Shown: positions 26,545-36,236, counted from the stretch's first letter. The stretch: DNA of 64,000 bases from Polaribacter huanghezhanensis (GCF_030444335.1 NZ_CP128595.1:2060501-2124500), one strand, 5' to 3'. Translations and numbers: made by a program. The notes: generated from the letters alone by a model not told the origin.

Positions 26545-28065
26545 ATGGAGGAAACAAAATTTGTACCAGGTAAAAAGGTAGATAAAGCTAGAATTATTAG
26601 CTTAGAAAAAGGAAAAATACCACCACAAGCATTGGATTTAGAAATTGCTGTGTTGGGTGCAATGATGATTGATAAAAAAGGAATTGACGATGTGATTGAT
26701 ATTTTACATCCTGATGCTTTTTATGATAAAAAACACCAAGAAATTTACGCTGCTATTTATACCTTGTTTCAAAATTCTGAACCTACAGATTTATTAACGG
26801 TTTCTCAACAACTTAGAAAAGACGGAAAGTTAGAATTGGTTGGCGGCGATTTTTACCTCATCAATTTAACTCAAAAAGTAGCTTCTTCTGCACATATCGA
26901 ATACCACGCTCGTATCATTTTACAAAAATACATTCAGCGTAAATTAATTTCTATCTCTAGTGATATTATAGAAACAGCGTATGACGAAACAGTTGATGTT
27001 TTTGACTTATTAGATTTGGCCGAAGGAAAATTATTTGAGGTTACGCAAGGAAACTTAAAGAAAGGTTCTGAAGATGCAGGAGATTTGGTAAAACAAGCGT
27101 TGAAGAAAATTCAAGATATTTCTAACCAAGACGGAATGAGCGGTTTAGAAACTGGTTTTTCTAAATTAGATGCATTGACTTCTGGTTGGCAACCGTCCGA
27201 TTTAATTATTATTGCTGCACGTCCTGGTATGGGAAAAACAGCTTTTGTAATTTCTATGGCAAAAAATATGGCGATCGATTTTGGTCATCCTGTTGCATTG
27301 TTCTCTTTAGAGATGTCTTCTGTACAATTAATTACACGGATGATTTCTTCTGAAACCGGTTTAACATCAGAAAAACTGCGTAAAGGAAATTTAGAGGCGC
27401 ACGAATGGGAACAACTAAATGTAAAAGTAAAGAAACTTTCTGATGCACCTATTTTTATTGACGATACACCATCGTTGTCTATTTTTGATTTGCGTGCAAA
27501 AGCACGACGTTTGGTTTCGCAACACGGCGTAAAAATTATTGTGGTAGATTATTTACAATTGATGACTGCTGGTGGTTCTGCCGGAAAAGGTGGCGGAAAT
27601 CGTGAGCAAGAAATTTCTACCATTTCTAGAAACTTAAAAGCATTGGCAAAAGAATTGGCAGTTCCTGTAATTGCATTATCTCAGTTATCGCGTGCGGTTG
27701 AAACACGTGGAGGATCAAAAAGACCCTTATTATCTGATTTACGTGAATCTGGTGCCATTGAACAAGATGCAGATATTGTATCGTTTATTTTTAGACCAGA
27801 ATATTACGGAGTTACAGAATGGGACGACGATGATCATACACCATGTGAAGGACAAGGAGAATTTATTGTTGCAAAACACAGAAATGGTGGATTGGAAAAT
27901 ATTCGTTTAAAGTTTACAGGACATTTGGCAAAATTCTCAGATTTAGAAGAAGGCTTTAGTTCTGAATTCCAATCGAGCATGAACTCTGTTTCTCCAGATC
28001 AATTTATCAGCCCAAAAGATGCTTTTGGTATTGAAGATGATGGTGGAGGCGATGTTCCTTTTTAA
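26545..28065 (+). CDS. dnaB: replicative DNA helicase
   Basis: 506 residues, normal length. An N-terminal DnaB domain (PPQALDLEIAVLGAMMIDKK, residues 22-125) is joined to a RecA-like motor: Walker A AARPGMGKTAF near residue 230, LFSLEMSSVQL, Walker B IIVVDYLQLM, SRNLKALAKELAVPVIALSQ and the arginine-finger region ADIVSFIFRPEYY. It unwinds DNA at the replication fork as a hexamer. No intein is present. Confidence 0.97.
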   Translation: MEETKFVPGKKVDKARIISLEKGKIPPQALDLEIAVLGAMMIDKKGIDDVIDILHPDAFYDKKHQEIYAAIYTLFQNSEPTDLLTVSQQLRKDGKLELVGGDFYLINLTQKVASSAHIEYHARIILQKYIQRKLISISSDIIETAYDETVDVFDLLDLAEGKLFEVTQGNLKKGSEDAGDLVKQALKKIQDISNQDGMSGLETGFSKLDALTSGWQPSDLIIIAARPGMGKTAFVISMAKNMAIDFGHPVALFSLEMSSVQLITRMISSETGLTSEKLRKGNLEAHEWEQLNVKVKKLSDAPIFIDDTPSLSIFDLRAKARRLVSQHGVKIIVVDYLQLMTAGGSAGKGGGNREQEISTISRNLKALAKELAVPVIALSQLSRAVETRGGSKRPLLSDLRESGAIEQDADIVSFIFRPEYYGVTEWDDDDHTPCEGQGEFIVAKHRNGGLENIRLKFTGHLAKFSDLEEGFSSEFQSSMNSVSPDQFISPKDAFGIEDDGGGDVPF

Positions 28066-28071
28066 TTCTGT

Positions 28072-28139
28072 TGTCATTCCTGCGAAGGCAGGAATCCATA
28101 ATTAAGAAAGTTTAGATTCCTGTTTTCACAGGAATGACA
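28072..28139. repeat. interspersed palindromic element (TGTCATTCC family)
   Basis: TGTCATTCCTGCGAAGGCAG at one end and CAGGAATGACA at the other frame a 68-base element with internal GGAATCC/GATTCC. Related ends occur at 36152, 42006 and 46229. It lies 6 bases past the dnaB stop and may also act as a hairpin terminator. Confidence 0.85.
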
Positions 28140-28168
28140 TTTAGGTTTTATTTAAAAAAATAAATTTA

Positions 28169-29428
28169 TTGAAAAAACTCATTTCCATACTCGCTTTTTT
28201 ATTGATTACCAATTCACTTTGGGCGCAATTTATTTACATCCCAATGAGTGCAGAGAATCAGAAAAATCATTTAAAAGCCTACGGAATTGTTTTCTATTCG
28301 CTACAAAACGGCGTCAAAGCTAAATGGTTGTTAAACTATGATGGCGGCGCATTTTTAATAGAAAATAATGAAGCTATTATCAAAGAATGTAAAATTCGTG
28401 GCGTTTCGTATCAAATACTTTCAGATGCAAAAGCACAAATCATTTTACAAGACATTTCTTCTCCGTCTAAAAATCAAGAAGCAGTCACCTTAGAAAAAGC
28501 ACCAAAAATTGCAGTGTATTCTCCGAAAGATAAAATGCCTTGGGACGATGCGGTAACCATGGTGTTGAAATATGCTGAGATTCCGTTTGACGTTATTTAC
28601 GATGAAGAAGTGTTAAACGATAAGTTATTGTTATACGAATGGTTGCATTTGCATCACGAAGATTTTACAGGACAATACGGACGATTTTACGGAAGCTTTA
28701 GAGCAGAACCTTGGTATATTGAAAGAAAACAAAAATCAGAAGCATTGGCAAAGAAATTAGGGTATGACAAAGTTTCTGAAGAAAAACTTGCAGTTGCTAA
28801 AAAGATTAGAGATTATGTTGTTGGTGGCGGATTTATGTTTGCAATGTGTTCTGCAACCGATAGTTTTGACATTGCCTTATCTGCCGAAGGCGTTGATATT
28901 GCAGAAACCATGTTTGATGGAGATCCGTCAGAACCTAATTACCAAGCTAAAATAGATTTTAAAAAAACCTTTGCGTTCGAGAATTACACGCTGATAAGAA
29001 ATCCGACAACGTATGAGTTTTCATCCATTGATATGACTCGAAAACGTAGAATCCCAAAAACTTCCGATTATTTTTATTTACAAGAATATTCTGCAAAATG
29101 GGATCCTGTTCCGACGATGTTAACGCAAAATCATACGCAATTGGTAAAAGGTTTTATGGGACAAACGACTTCTTTTGATCGAAACACCGTAAAGCCAACA
29201 GTTTTGGTGATGGGAGAAAATAAAGTAAACAGAGAAGCGCGTTATATTCACGGAACCAAAGGAAAAGGAATGTTTACCTTTTATGGCGGACACGATCCTG
29301 AAGATTATCAGCACAGAGTTGGAGATCCTAAAACGGAATTGGATTTGCATCCAAATTCTCCAGGTTATCGTTTAATCTTAAATAATGTGTTGTTTCCTGC
29401 AGCGAAGAAAAAAAAGCAAAAGACATAA
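28169..29428 (+). CDS. secreted protein of unknown function (often called asparagine synthetase B)
   Basis: 419 residues, TTG start (28169) with a clear signal peptide (LISILAFLLITNSLWAQF). Segments include VKAKWLLNYDGGAFLIENN, KIAVYSPKDKMPWDDAVTMV, EWLHLHHEDFTGQYGRFYG and FTFYGGHDPEDYQHRVGDP. I recall homologues in Flavobacteria carrying the label asparagine synthetase B, but no glutaminase or ATP-pyrophosphatase motif of that enzyme is visible and the protein is exported. The strongly conserved-looking His/Asp stretches suggest metal binding or hydrolysis. Confidence 0.75.
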   Translation: MKKLISILAFLLITNSLWAQFIYIPMSAENQKNHLKAYGIVFYSLQNGVKAKWLLNYDGGAFLIENNEAIIKECKIRGVSYQILSDAKAQIILQDISSPSKNQEAVTLEKAPKIAVYSPKDKMPWDDAVTMVLKYAEIPFDVIYDEEVLNDKLLLYEWLHLHHEDFTGQYGRFYGSFRAEPWYIERKQKSEALAKKLGYDKVSEEKLAVAKKIRDYVVGGGFMFAMCSATDSFDIALSAEGVDIAETMFDGDPSEPNYQAKIDFKKTFAFENYTLIRNPTTYEFSSIDMTRKRRIPKTSDYFYLQEYSAKWDPVPTMLTQNHTQLVKGFMGQTTSFDRNTVKPTVLVMGENKVNREARYIHGTKGKGMFTFYGGHDPEDYQHRVGDPKTELDLHPNSPGYRLILNNVLFPAAKKKKQKT

Positions 29429-29430
29429 AA

Positions 29431-29460
29431 TTGTCAGTTCGAGCGGAGTCGAGAACTATT
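29431..29460. repeat. half copy of TCGAG-family palindromic element
   Basis: TGTCAGTTCGAGCGGAGTCG and the following AGAACTATTC correspond to the left half of the element at 26339. The right arm is missing. Confidence 0.75.
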
Positions 29461-29504
29461 CTTAATAACTTTTCATTTATGTCAATAAAAAGGTAAAAAT
29501 GCCA

Positions 29505-29535
29505 TTGTCAAATCGCATTTAAAAAAGTACTTTTG
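29505..29535 (+). promoter_or_regulatory. promoter for transketolase N-terminal subunit
   Basis: TTG (29505-29507) and TACTTTTG (29528-29535) are separated by 20 bases, which fits the Bacteroidota -33/-7 spacing. The in-frame TTG at 29533 lies within the -7 box and cannot be the start. Confidence 0.6.
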
Positions 29536-29556
29536 TCAGCAACAAACAAAACACAC

Positions 29557-30405
29557 ATGTCTACAACAGTACAACGCTTAGAAATTTTTACACAACAAGT
29601 TAGAAGAGATATTTTACGTATGGTTCATGCCGTAAATTCAGGTCATCCAGGAGGTTCTTTAGGATGTGCAGAATTTATTACCTGTCTATATCAAGAGGTA
29701 ATGGACTATGCTACTGATTTTAAAATGGACGGAATCAACGAAGATTTGTTCTTTTTATCAAACGGACATATTTCTCCAGTTTTTTATAGCGTTTTGGCGC
29801 ACACAGGATTCTTTAAAGTAGAAGAATTAGCAACATTTAGAAAATTAAATTCGCGTTTACAAGGACATCCAACAACACACGAAGGTTTAGAAGGAATTAG
29901 AATAGCTTCTGGTTCTTTAGGGCAAGGAATGAGTGTTGCAATTGGAGCTGCTGAAGCGAAAAAATTAAACAACGATTCGCATTTAGTATACACGTTACAT
30001 GGTGATGGAGAATTGCAAGAAGGGCAGAACTGGGAGGCAATTATGTATGCATCAGCAAAAAAAGTGGATAACATCATTTCTACGGTAGATTTAAACGGAA
30101 AGCAAATTGATGGCGCAACAGACGATGTGTTGCCAATGGGAAGTATCAAAGCAAAATTTGAAGCTTTTGGTTGGGATGTTTTAGAAGTAAAAAAAGGAAA
30201 CGATATTCCTTCAATCTTAGAAGGATTGGCAGCAGCTAAATCTAGAACAGGAAAAGGGAAACCAGTGTGTATTTTATTATATACAGAAATGGGTAACGGA
30301 GTGGACTTTATGATGGGAACTCATGCTTGGCACGGAAAAGCACCAAACGATGAACAATTAGAAAGTGCATTGGCTCAAAATCCAGAAACATTAGGAGATT
30401 ATTAA
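29557..30405 (+). CDS. transketolase, N-terminal subunit
   Basis: 282 residues from the ATG at 29557. It corresponds to the thiamine-diphosphate pyrophosphate-binding half of transketolase: HAVNSGHPGGSLG, FLSNGHISPVFYS, GSLGQGMSVAIGAAEA and the metal/ThDP motif HGDGELQEGQNWEA near residue 150. It ends at the point where split transketolases divide. The C-terminal (pyrimidine-binding) half is not next to it, since the following gene is bshA, so the partner must be encoded elsewhere. Confidence 0.92.
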   Translation: MSTTVQRLEIFTQQVRRDILRMVHAVNSGHPGGSLGCAEFITCLYQEVMDYATDFKMDGINEDLFFLSNGHISPVFYSVLAHTGFFKVEELATFRKLNSRLQGHPTTHEGLEGIRIASGSLGQGMSVAIGAAEAKKLNNDSHLVYTLHGDGELQEGQNWEAIMYASAKKVDNIISTVDLNGKQIDGATDDVLPMGSIKAKFEAFGWDVLEVKKGNDIPSILEGLAAAKSRTGKGKPVCILLYTEMGNGVDFMMGTHAWHGKAPNDEQLESALAQNPETLGDY

Positions 30406-30443
30406 TCCCCTTTGTCTTTCAGACATTTCCCCAAAGGGGAAAA
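30406..30443. repeat. hairpin/palindromic repeat after transketolase gene
   Basis: TCCCCTTTG (30406-30414) pairs with CAAAGGGGA (30432-30440). It starts at the base after the stop codon, so it may terminate transcription, though the following tail (AAATTTATTT) is only moderately T-rich. Confidence 0.6.
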
Positions 30444-30548
30444 TTTATTTAGGATTAAAATGTAAGAATAGTTTTACCTTTACAACTAAGAAGTTGAAGT
30501 TTTTGTAGCTTTCATTTTTTTAAATCATTTAATCTTTCAATTATTAAT

Positions 30549-31682
30549 ATGAAAATAGGTATTGTTTGTTATCCAACTTTTGGAGGAAGTGGAGTAGTTG
30601 CAACAGAATTAGGTATGGCATTGGCAGATAAAGGACATGAAATCCATTTTATCACCTACAATCAACCAGTTCGATTGGATTTTATTTCGCACAATTTACA
30701 TTTTCATGAAGTAATGATGGAAGAATATCCATTGTTTCAATATCAACCATACGAGTTGGCCTTGTCATCAAAAATGGTGGAAGTTGTAGAAAAATATCAA
30801 TTGGAAGTTTTACATGTGCATTATGCAATTCCGCATGCCTACGCTGCCTATATGGCAAAGCAAATGTTAAAAGAAAAAGGAATTGACATCAAAGTAGTAA
30901 CTACTTTACACGGAACAGATATTACGCTTGTGGGAAGTCACCCAACCTATAAAACAGCAGTAGAATTTAGCATCAATAATTCTGATGTTGTTACAACGGT
31001 TTCTAAGAGTTTAAAAGAAGATACATTACGTTTATTTAATATTAAAAAAGACATTCATGTAATTCATAATTTTATTGATACGGATAAATATGAAAAAGCG
31101 CATGAACAAGAATGTCAGCGAATTGCATTGGCACAACCCAACGAACGTATTTTTACACACATCAGTAATTTTAGACCCGTAAAAAGAATTGAAGATGTGA
31201 TCAGAACTTTTGAAATTGTACACAGAACAATTCCGTCTAAATTATTAATGGTTGGTGATGGTCCAGAAAGAAGAAGTGCAGAATTATTGGTAAAAAGATT
31301 GGGCATAAAAAAGGATGTATTGTTCTTAGGAAACAGTTCTGAAGTAGCAGAAATTTTATGTTATACGGATGTGTTTTTATTGCCTTCTAAAACAGAAAGT
31401 TTTGGATTGGCAGCCTTAGAAGCAATGGCAGCAGAAACGGCAGTAGTCTCTACAAATTCTGGAGGATTACCAGAAGTAAATGTGCATGGAGTTACAGGAT
31501 ATTTAAGTGATGTTGGTGATGTAGAAGACATGGCGAATAATGTATTAAAAATTGTAAAAGACGATGTCACTTTATTGCAATTTAAACAAAATGCAAAAGC
31601 ACACACCAAGCAGTTTTCTATCAAAAATATTTTACCTGTTTACGAAGATATTTATGAATCGTTAAGAGTAAAAGTGAGTTAA
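30549..31682 (+). CDS. bshA: N-acetyl-alpha-D-glucosaminyl L-malate synthase
   Basis: 377-residue GT4 glycosyltransferase for the first step of bacillithiol synthesis (UDP-GlcNAc + L-malate). The opening MKIGIVCYPTFGGSGVVATE and GHEIHFITYNQPVRLD are characteristic of BshA. Further GT-B motifs are TTLHGTDITLVG, HISNFRPVKRIEDV and the donor-binding PSKTESFGLAALEAMA. bshB and bshC are not in the window. The last four bases overlap the convergent aroB gene. Confidence 0.93.
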   Translation: MKIGIVCYPTFGGSGVVATELGMALADKGHEIHFITYNQPVRLDFISHNLHFHEVMMEEYPLFQYQPYELALSSKMVEVVEKYQLEVLHVHYAIPHAYAAYMAKQMLKEKGIDIKVVTTLHGTDITLVGSHPTYKTAVEFSINNSDVVTTVSKSLKEDTLRLFNIKKDIHVIHNFIDTDKYEKAHEQECQRIALAQPNERIFTHISNFRPVKRIEDVIRTFEIVHRTIPSKLLMVGDGPERRSAELLVKRLGIKKDVLFLGNSSEVAEILCYTDVFLLPSKTESFGLAALEAMAAETAVVSTNSGGLPEVNVHGVTGYLSDVGDVEDMANNVLKIVKDDVTLLQFKQNAKAHTKQFSIKNILPVYEDIYESLRVKVS

Positions 31683-32737
31683 GAATTGTAAAATTGAATA
31701 CTTTTTATAATCATTTCGGTAGCAACTTTACAATCAATTTTTGTGTGTTCTAAAGCGGTTAATAATACAAAATTAACTTGTCCACCAACATTCTTTTTAT
31801 CGTGTTTTAGGTATTCTAAAATTCCGTTAAAATCGTTTTCTAAAATTTTAGTTTTTCCGTAAATGTTTAGCACGAGTTGTTTGATGTTTTTTAATTCATT
31901 TTTAGGAAACCCAAGCGATTCCGAAGACACATAACACTCAGCAACCATTCCGATTGCAATCGCTTCTCCGTGTGTTAAGTTTTCTTTTATTTTGGATTCT
32001 AAAAAATACGATTCTATGGCGTGCCCAATTGTGTGACCAAAATTTAAAATTTTACGCAAACTTTGTTCTTTTGGATCTTGTAGAACAACTTCGTTTTTAA
32101 TTTCTATTGAACGATGAATTAACTCCGTAATATCTAAGTTTTGAGTATTTTTAATTTTTTCGTATAAACTTACATCATAGGTCAGTCCATATTTGATGAT
32201 TTCTGCAGTACCAGATCTAATTTCTCTTGGAGTTACCGTCTCTAAATATGCTGCATCTACGAGTACCATTTCTGGATTTGCAAACAAACCAATCTGGTTT
32301 TTTAGAACACCTAAATCAACGCCTGTTTTTCCGCCAACAGAAGCATCAACCATACTTAATAAAGTTGTCGGAATGTTTACAAAATCGATTCCGCGTTTAA
32401 AAGTTGCAGCTACAAATCCGCCTAAATCGGTAATCACTCCGCCGCCTAACGTAATCAGTAAACTTTTACGATCAGCATTTAGTTCGGTCAACACGTTCCA
32501 AACCCCAGTACACGTTTCTAAGTTTTTATGAATTTCACCAGATTCAATTTCTATGAGTTCAATCGGGCAATCAACAGCTAATTTTGATATAAATTTCGGA
32601 TAGCAGTGGGTATGTGTAAACTCATCCACCAAAATAAATATTGAAGAGTACGCTTTTGAAGCTATTAATGTGTTTAATTCGGTGTATCCATTTTCTTCAA
32701 AATGAACAAAATAGGTTGCTGCTTTAATTGATTTCAT
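31679..32737 (-). CDS. aroB: 3-dehydroquinate synthase
   Basis: 352 residues, normal length. It is the second enzyme of the shikimate pathway, converting DAHP to 3-dehydroquinate with NAD and zinc. Seen: ESGEIHKNLETC, LLITLGGGVITDLGGFVAAT, GIDFVNIPTTLLSMVDASVGGKTGVD, RSGTAEIIKYGLTYD and the zinc ligands in LNFGHTIGHAIES and LTHGEAIAIGMV. Confidence 0.97.
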   Translation of the reverse strand: MKSIKAATYFVHFEENGYTELNTLIASKAYSSIFILVDEFTHTHCYPKFISKLAVDCPIELIEIESGEIHKNLETCTGVWNVLTELNADRKSLLITLGGGVITDLGGFVAATFKRGIDFVNIPTTLLSMVDASVGGKTGVDLGVLKNQIGLFANPEMVLVDAAYLETVTPREIRSGTAEIIKYGLTYDVSLYEKIKNTQNLDITELIHRSIEIKNEVVLQDPKEQSLRKILNFGHTIGHAIESYFLESKIKENLTHGEAIAIGMVAECYVSSESLGFPKNELKNIKQLVLNIYGKTKILENDFNGILEYLKHDKKNVGGQVNFVLLTALEHTKIDCKVATEMIIKSIQFYNS

Positions 32738-32797
32738 TCTTTACTTATTATAGGTGCAAATTAAGTAGAAAAAATTGAAATACTTATACATTAAAAC

Positions 32798-32805
32798 TAT
32801 CTTTG
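32798..32805 (+). promoter_or_regulatory. -7 promoter box for proline dehydrogenase
   Basis: TATCTTTG is an exact TAnnTTTG match 26 bases before the ATG at 32832. It lies downstream of the in-frame TTG at 32775, which rules that start out. Confidence 0.55.
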
Positions 32806-32831
32806 TTATAATAAATGACAACTGTTTATCT

Positions 32832-33992
32832 ATGAAAATTTTTGAAAATACGGAAGTAGCATTTTCTTTAAAATCTGACTCTCAATTAGAACGTGCTTAT
32901 TTTTTATTTAAAATGATACAGAATCAACCAATGGTTCGTATTGGAACTGCGGTTACAAACTTTGCATTAAAAGCACATTTACCTGTAGAAGGTTTAATTC
33001 GCTCTACTGTTTTCGATCACTTTTGTGGCGGCGTAACAGAAGAAGATTGCATGCCAAACATAGATAATATGTTTACAAAAAAAGTGAGTTCTGTTTTAGA
33101 TTATTCTGTTGAAGGCAAAGAAAGTGAAGAAGAGTTTGATAAAACCTTGCATAAAATACTTCGTATTCTTGATTTTTGTGAAGAAAAAGAATCGATTCCG
33201 TTTGCTGTTTTTAAACCAACCGGATTTGGACGTTTTGCGTTGTATCAAAAAATTACAGAAGGAGCGGAGTTAACTGTTGATGAAAAATCGGAATGGTTGC
33301 GTGTTGTAGAACGTTATCACGCAGTTTGTAAAGTTGCGGTAGAAAAGGATGTTCCGTTGTTAATAGATGCAGAAGAAAGCTGGATGCAAGGTGCAGCAGA
33401 TCATTTAATTGAAGAATTGATGGAAGTTTACAACACAAAAAAAGCCATTGTTTTTAGTACTTTACAAATGTACCGCCACGATAGATTAGCATATTTAAAA
33501 GAATTGCATCAAAAAGCGCATCAAAAAGGATTTTATATCGGAATGAAAATTGTTCGTGGTGCATATATGGAAAAAGAAAGAGAAAGAGCAGAAGAAAAAG
33601 GATATGAGTCTCCAATTTGTGCTGATAAATTAGCAACTGACGAGAATTACAATGCAGCCATTGTGTACATGATGGAACACCCGAAAATGGCATTGTTTGC
33701 AGGAACACACAACGAAGAAAGTTCTTTTTTAGTGATGGATTTAATTAAAAAACACAACATCCAATTAAATGACAAACGTGTTTGGTTTGGACAGTTATAT
33801 GGAATGAGCGATCACATCAGTTTTAATTTAGCAGACGAAGGATATAATGTTGCAAAATATGTTCCTTTTGGTCCCGTTAGAGATGTGATGCCATATTTAA
33901 TTAGAAGAGCAGAAGAAAACACTTCTGTAGCCGGACAAACAAGTAGAGAATTGAACTTAATAAAAACAGAAAAAAAACGTCGTAAACTATAG
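32832..33992 (+). CDS. proline dehydrogenase (FAD)
   Basis: 386 residues from ATG 32832. It is an FAD-dependent barrel that oxidises proline to pyrroline-5-carboxylate. Motifs include FAVFKPTGFGRFALY, PLLIDAEESWMQ, FYIGMKIVRGAYMEKERERA and the C-terminal VPFGPVRDVMPYLIRRAEEN. It is a stand-alone enzyme without a fused P5C dehydrogenase. The stop TAG shares a base with the GTG start of the next gene (TAGTG), indicating translational coupling. Confidence 0.93.
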   Translation: MKIFENTEVAFSLKSDSQLERAYFLFKMIQNQPMVRIGTAVTNFALKAHLPVEGLIRSTVFDHFCGGVTEEDCMPNIDNMFTKKVSSVLDYSVEGKESEEEFDKTLHKILRILDFCEEKESIPFAVFKPTGFGRFALYQKITEGAELTVDEKSEWLRVVERYHAVCKVAVEKDVPLLIDAEESWMQGAADHLIEELMEVYNTKKAIVFSTLQMYRHDRLAYLKELHQKAHQKGFYIGMKIVRGAYMEKERERAEEKGYESPICADKLATDENYNAAIVYMMEHPKMALFAGTHNEESSFLVMDLIKKHNIQLNDKRVWFGQLYGMSDHISFNLADEGYNVAKYVPFGPVRDVMPYLIRRAEENTSVAGQTSRELNLIKTEKKRRKL

Positions 33993-34297
33993 TGAGTACT
34001 ACCCTTCAAGAAATAAAAGCAAGTATTTACAAGAATAAGAAACGACTTGCAAATGAAATCAGAGAAAGCAAAGAGTTGCTATCATTGTTAACAAAATCTA
34101 CGCATAAAAAACTTACCTCAGAAGAAAAAAAGAAAGTAAAAGAGCAGTTGTTAGATATTTGTAAAAGCATCCCAGCTTTGGCTGTTTTTATGCTTCCTGG
34201 CGGAGCCTTATTATTGCCCCTTTTAATAAAATTGATTCCAGATATTTTACCAAGTTCATTTAGAGAAGATGATTCTATAGATATTGATTTAAAATAA
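33992..34297 (+). CDS. small LETM1-like protein
   Basis: 101 residues, GTG start overlapping the proline dehydrogenase stop by one base. A charged N-terminal helix (to about residue 60) is followed by IPALAVFMLPGGALLLPLLI, which matches the hydrophobic 'LP-G-LLP' core of the LETM1 ribosome-binding domain seen in many small Bacteroidota proteins (from memory). No function is established; coupling to proline catabolism is positional. Confidence 0.7.
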   Translation: MSTTLQEIKASIYKNKKRLANEIRESKELLSLLTKSTHKKLTSEEKKKVKEQLLDICKSIPALAVFMLPGGALLLPLLIKLIPDILPSSFREDDSIDIDLK

Positions 34298-34344
34298 AAC
34301 AAAAAATTCAACTTTTAACTTCTTTATATTCAACGAAAAAACAC

Positions 34345-34352
34345 TACTTTTG
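34345..34352 (+). promoter_or_regulatory. typA: -7 promoter box for typA
   Basis: TACTTTTG, an exact TAnnTTTG match, ends 21 bases before the typA start codon. Confidence 0.6.
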
Positions 34353-34373
34353 CACGAAATTTAAGAAGCAAGT

Positions 34374-36146
34374 ATGCAATCAATTAGAAATATCGCTATT
34401 ATAGCCCACGTCGATCACGGAAAAACAACCTTGGTTGATAAAATTATAGACCAAGCTAAAATCTTAGACGATCGTAAAGAACGTACAGATTTGTTATTAG
34501 ATAATAATGACTTAGAGCGTGAAAGAGGAATTACCATTCTTTCTAAAAACGTATCTGTTAATTATAAAGGTGTAAAAATCAATGTAATTGATACTCCTGG
34601 TCACGCCGATTTTGGTGGAGAAGTAGAACGTGTATTAAAAATGGCTGATGGTGTGTTATTATTGGTTGATGCTTTTGAAGGACCAATGCCACAAACACGT
34701 TTTGTATTAGGAAAAGCACTAGAATTAGGATTGACTCCAATTGTAGTTGTAAATAAGGTAGACAAAGAAAACTGTACTCCAGATTTAGTGCACGAGAAAG
34801 TGTTCGATTTAATGTTTGCATTAGAAGCAACTGAAGAGCAATTAGATTTTGTAACTATTTATGGTTCAGCTAAAAATGGTTGGATGAGTACAGATTGGCA
34901 AGATCCTAAAGATAATATCTTAGATTTATTAGATGCTGTATTAGAGTCTATTCCAGAAACAAAATACAATCCAGGAACACCACAAATGCAAATTACTTCT
35001 TTAGACTTTTCTTCATTTACAGGAAGAATTGCTATCGGACGTATTTTCCGTGGAGATTTAGAAGCGGGTAAAGATTACATGTTATGTAAAGCTGACGGTT
35101 CAACTAAAAAAGTAAGAATTAAAGAATTGCACGTATTCGAAGGAATGGGTAAAATTCAAGTAGATAAAGTGCCTTGTGGAGATATTTGTGCTATTACAGG
35201 TATTGAAGGATTCGAAATTGGTGATACGATTGCTGATTTAGAAAACCCAGAAGCGTTGCCAAGAACAGAAATTGATCAACCTACCATGAGTATGTTGTTT
35301 ACGATTAACAATTCTCCTTTCTTTGGTAAAGAAGGAAAATATGTTACTTCTCGTCACATTCGTGACAGACTGTTTAAAGAATTAGAGAAAAACTTAGCAT
35401 TAAAAGTTGAAACAACTGATAGTGAAGATAAATTCAACGTTTATGGACGTGGAGTTTTACACTTATCTGTATTGATTGAAACTATGCGTAGAGAAGGATA
35501 TGAATTACAAGTGGGAAGACCTCAAGTAATTATTAAAATGATTGATGGTAAGAAACATGAACCAATGGAAACATTGTCTATAGATGTACCAGAAGAGTCT
35601 GCTTCTAAAGCGGTAAACTTAGTTTCTTTACGTAAAGGTGACTTAATGATTATGGAGCCTAAAGGAGATTTACAACATTTAGAATTTACAATTCCTTCAA
35701 GAGGATTGATTGGATTGCGTAATAGAATTTTAACTGCAACAGCAGGTACAGCAATTATCAACCATAGATTTAGTGAATACGGACCTTATAAAGGTGATTT
35801 TACCGAAGATATTAAAGGAGCAATTGTTTCTTCTGCAGCTGGTAAAGCAACTGCATACGCGTTAAACCGTTTACAAGATAGAGGACGTTTCTTTATTGAT
35901 ATCAATCAAGAGATTTATATTGGTCAGGTAATTGGAGAAAATTCGAAGTCAGAAGATATGGCTGTAAACTTGATTAAAGGAAAGCAATTGACAAACATGC
36001 GTAAATCTGGTACAGATGAAGCGATGAAAATTGCACCGAAAGTTGATTTCTCTTTGGAAGAAAATATGGAATACATCAAAGAAGATGAGTACTTAGAGGT
36101 AACTCCTTTAAGTTTACGTATGCGTAAAATTGTATTTAAAGCATAA
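34374..36146 (+). CDS. typA: ribosome-associated GTPase TypA/BipA
   Basis: 590 residues, EF-G-like translational GTPase. G1 AHVDHGKTTLVDKI, the switch region ERGITILSKN, G3 DTPGHADFGGEVERV and G4 NKVDKENC are followed by the beta-barrel and EF-G V-like domains and the TypA-specific C-terminus (LNRLQDRGRFFIDINQEIYI-type segment). It assists ribosome assembly and stress adaptation. A repeat element and a strong terminator follow. Confidence 0.96.
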   Translation: MQSIRNIAIIAHVDHGKTTLVDKIIDQAKILDDRKERTDLLLDNNDLERERGITILSKNVSVNYKGVKINVIDTPGHADFGGEVERVLKMADGVLLLVDAFEGPMPQTRFVLGKALELGLTPIVVVNKVDKENCTPDLVHEKVFDLMFALEATEEQLDFVTIYGSAKNGWMSTDWQDPKDNILDLLDAVLESIPETKYNPGTPQMQITSLDFSSFTGRIAIGRIFRGDLEAGKDYMLCKADGSTKKVRIKELHVFEGMGKIQVDKVPCGDICAITGIEGFEIGDTIADLENPEALPRTEIDQPTMSMLFTINNSPFFGKEGKYVTSRHIRDRLFKELEKNLALKVETTDSEDKFNVYGRGVLHLSVLIETMRREGYELQVGRPQVIIKMIDGKKHEPMETLSIDVPEESASKAVNLVSLRKGDLMIMEPKGDLQHLEFTIPSRGLIGLRNRILTATAGTAIINHRFSEYGPYKGDFTEDIKGAIVSSAAGKATAYALNRLQDRGRFFIDINQEIYIGQVIGENSKSEDMAVNLIKGKQLTNMRKSGTDEAMKIAPKVDFSLEENMEYIKEDEYLEVTPLSLRMRKIVFKA

Positions 36147-36151
36147 TTATT

Positions 36152-36210
36152 TGTCATTCCTGCGTCCGCGTGCCGCTCGAAGCTTTAGCGGAGGAGCAAG
36201 GCAGGAATCT
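36152..36210. repeat. interspersed palindromic element (TGTCATTCC family variant)
   Basis: The outer ends TGTCATTCCTGC and GCAGGAATCT match the element at 28072. The inside carries a different palindrome (GCCGCTCGAAGC/GCGGAGGAGC) related to the TCGAG family, so this is a mosaic of the two types. Confidence 0.7.
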
Positions 36211-36236
36211 TATAAAATAAATAAATAAATAAATAT

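Noticed and set aside
28169-29428. Asparagine synthetase assignment
   Set aside because: There is a signal peptide and no N-terminal Cys glutaminase or ATP-pyrophosphatase motif; the name looks like a propagated label.
29533-29556. Upstream TTG start of transketolase N-half
   Set aside because: The codon overlaps the -7 promoter box, so it is not transcribed as part of the message.
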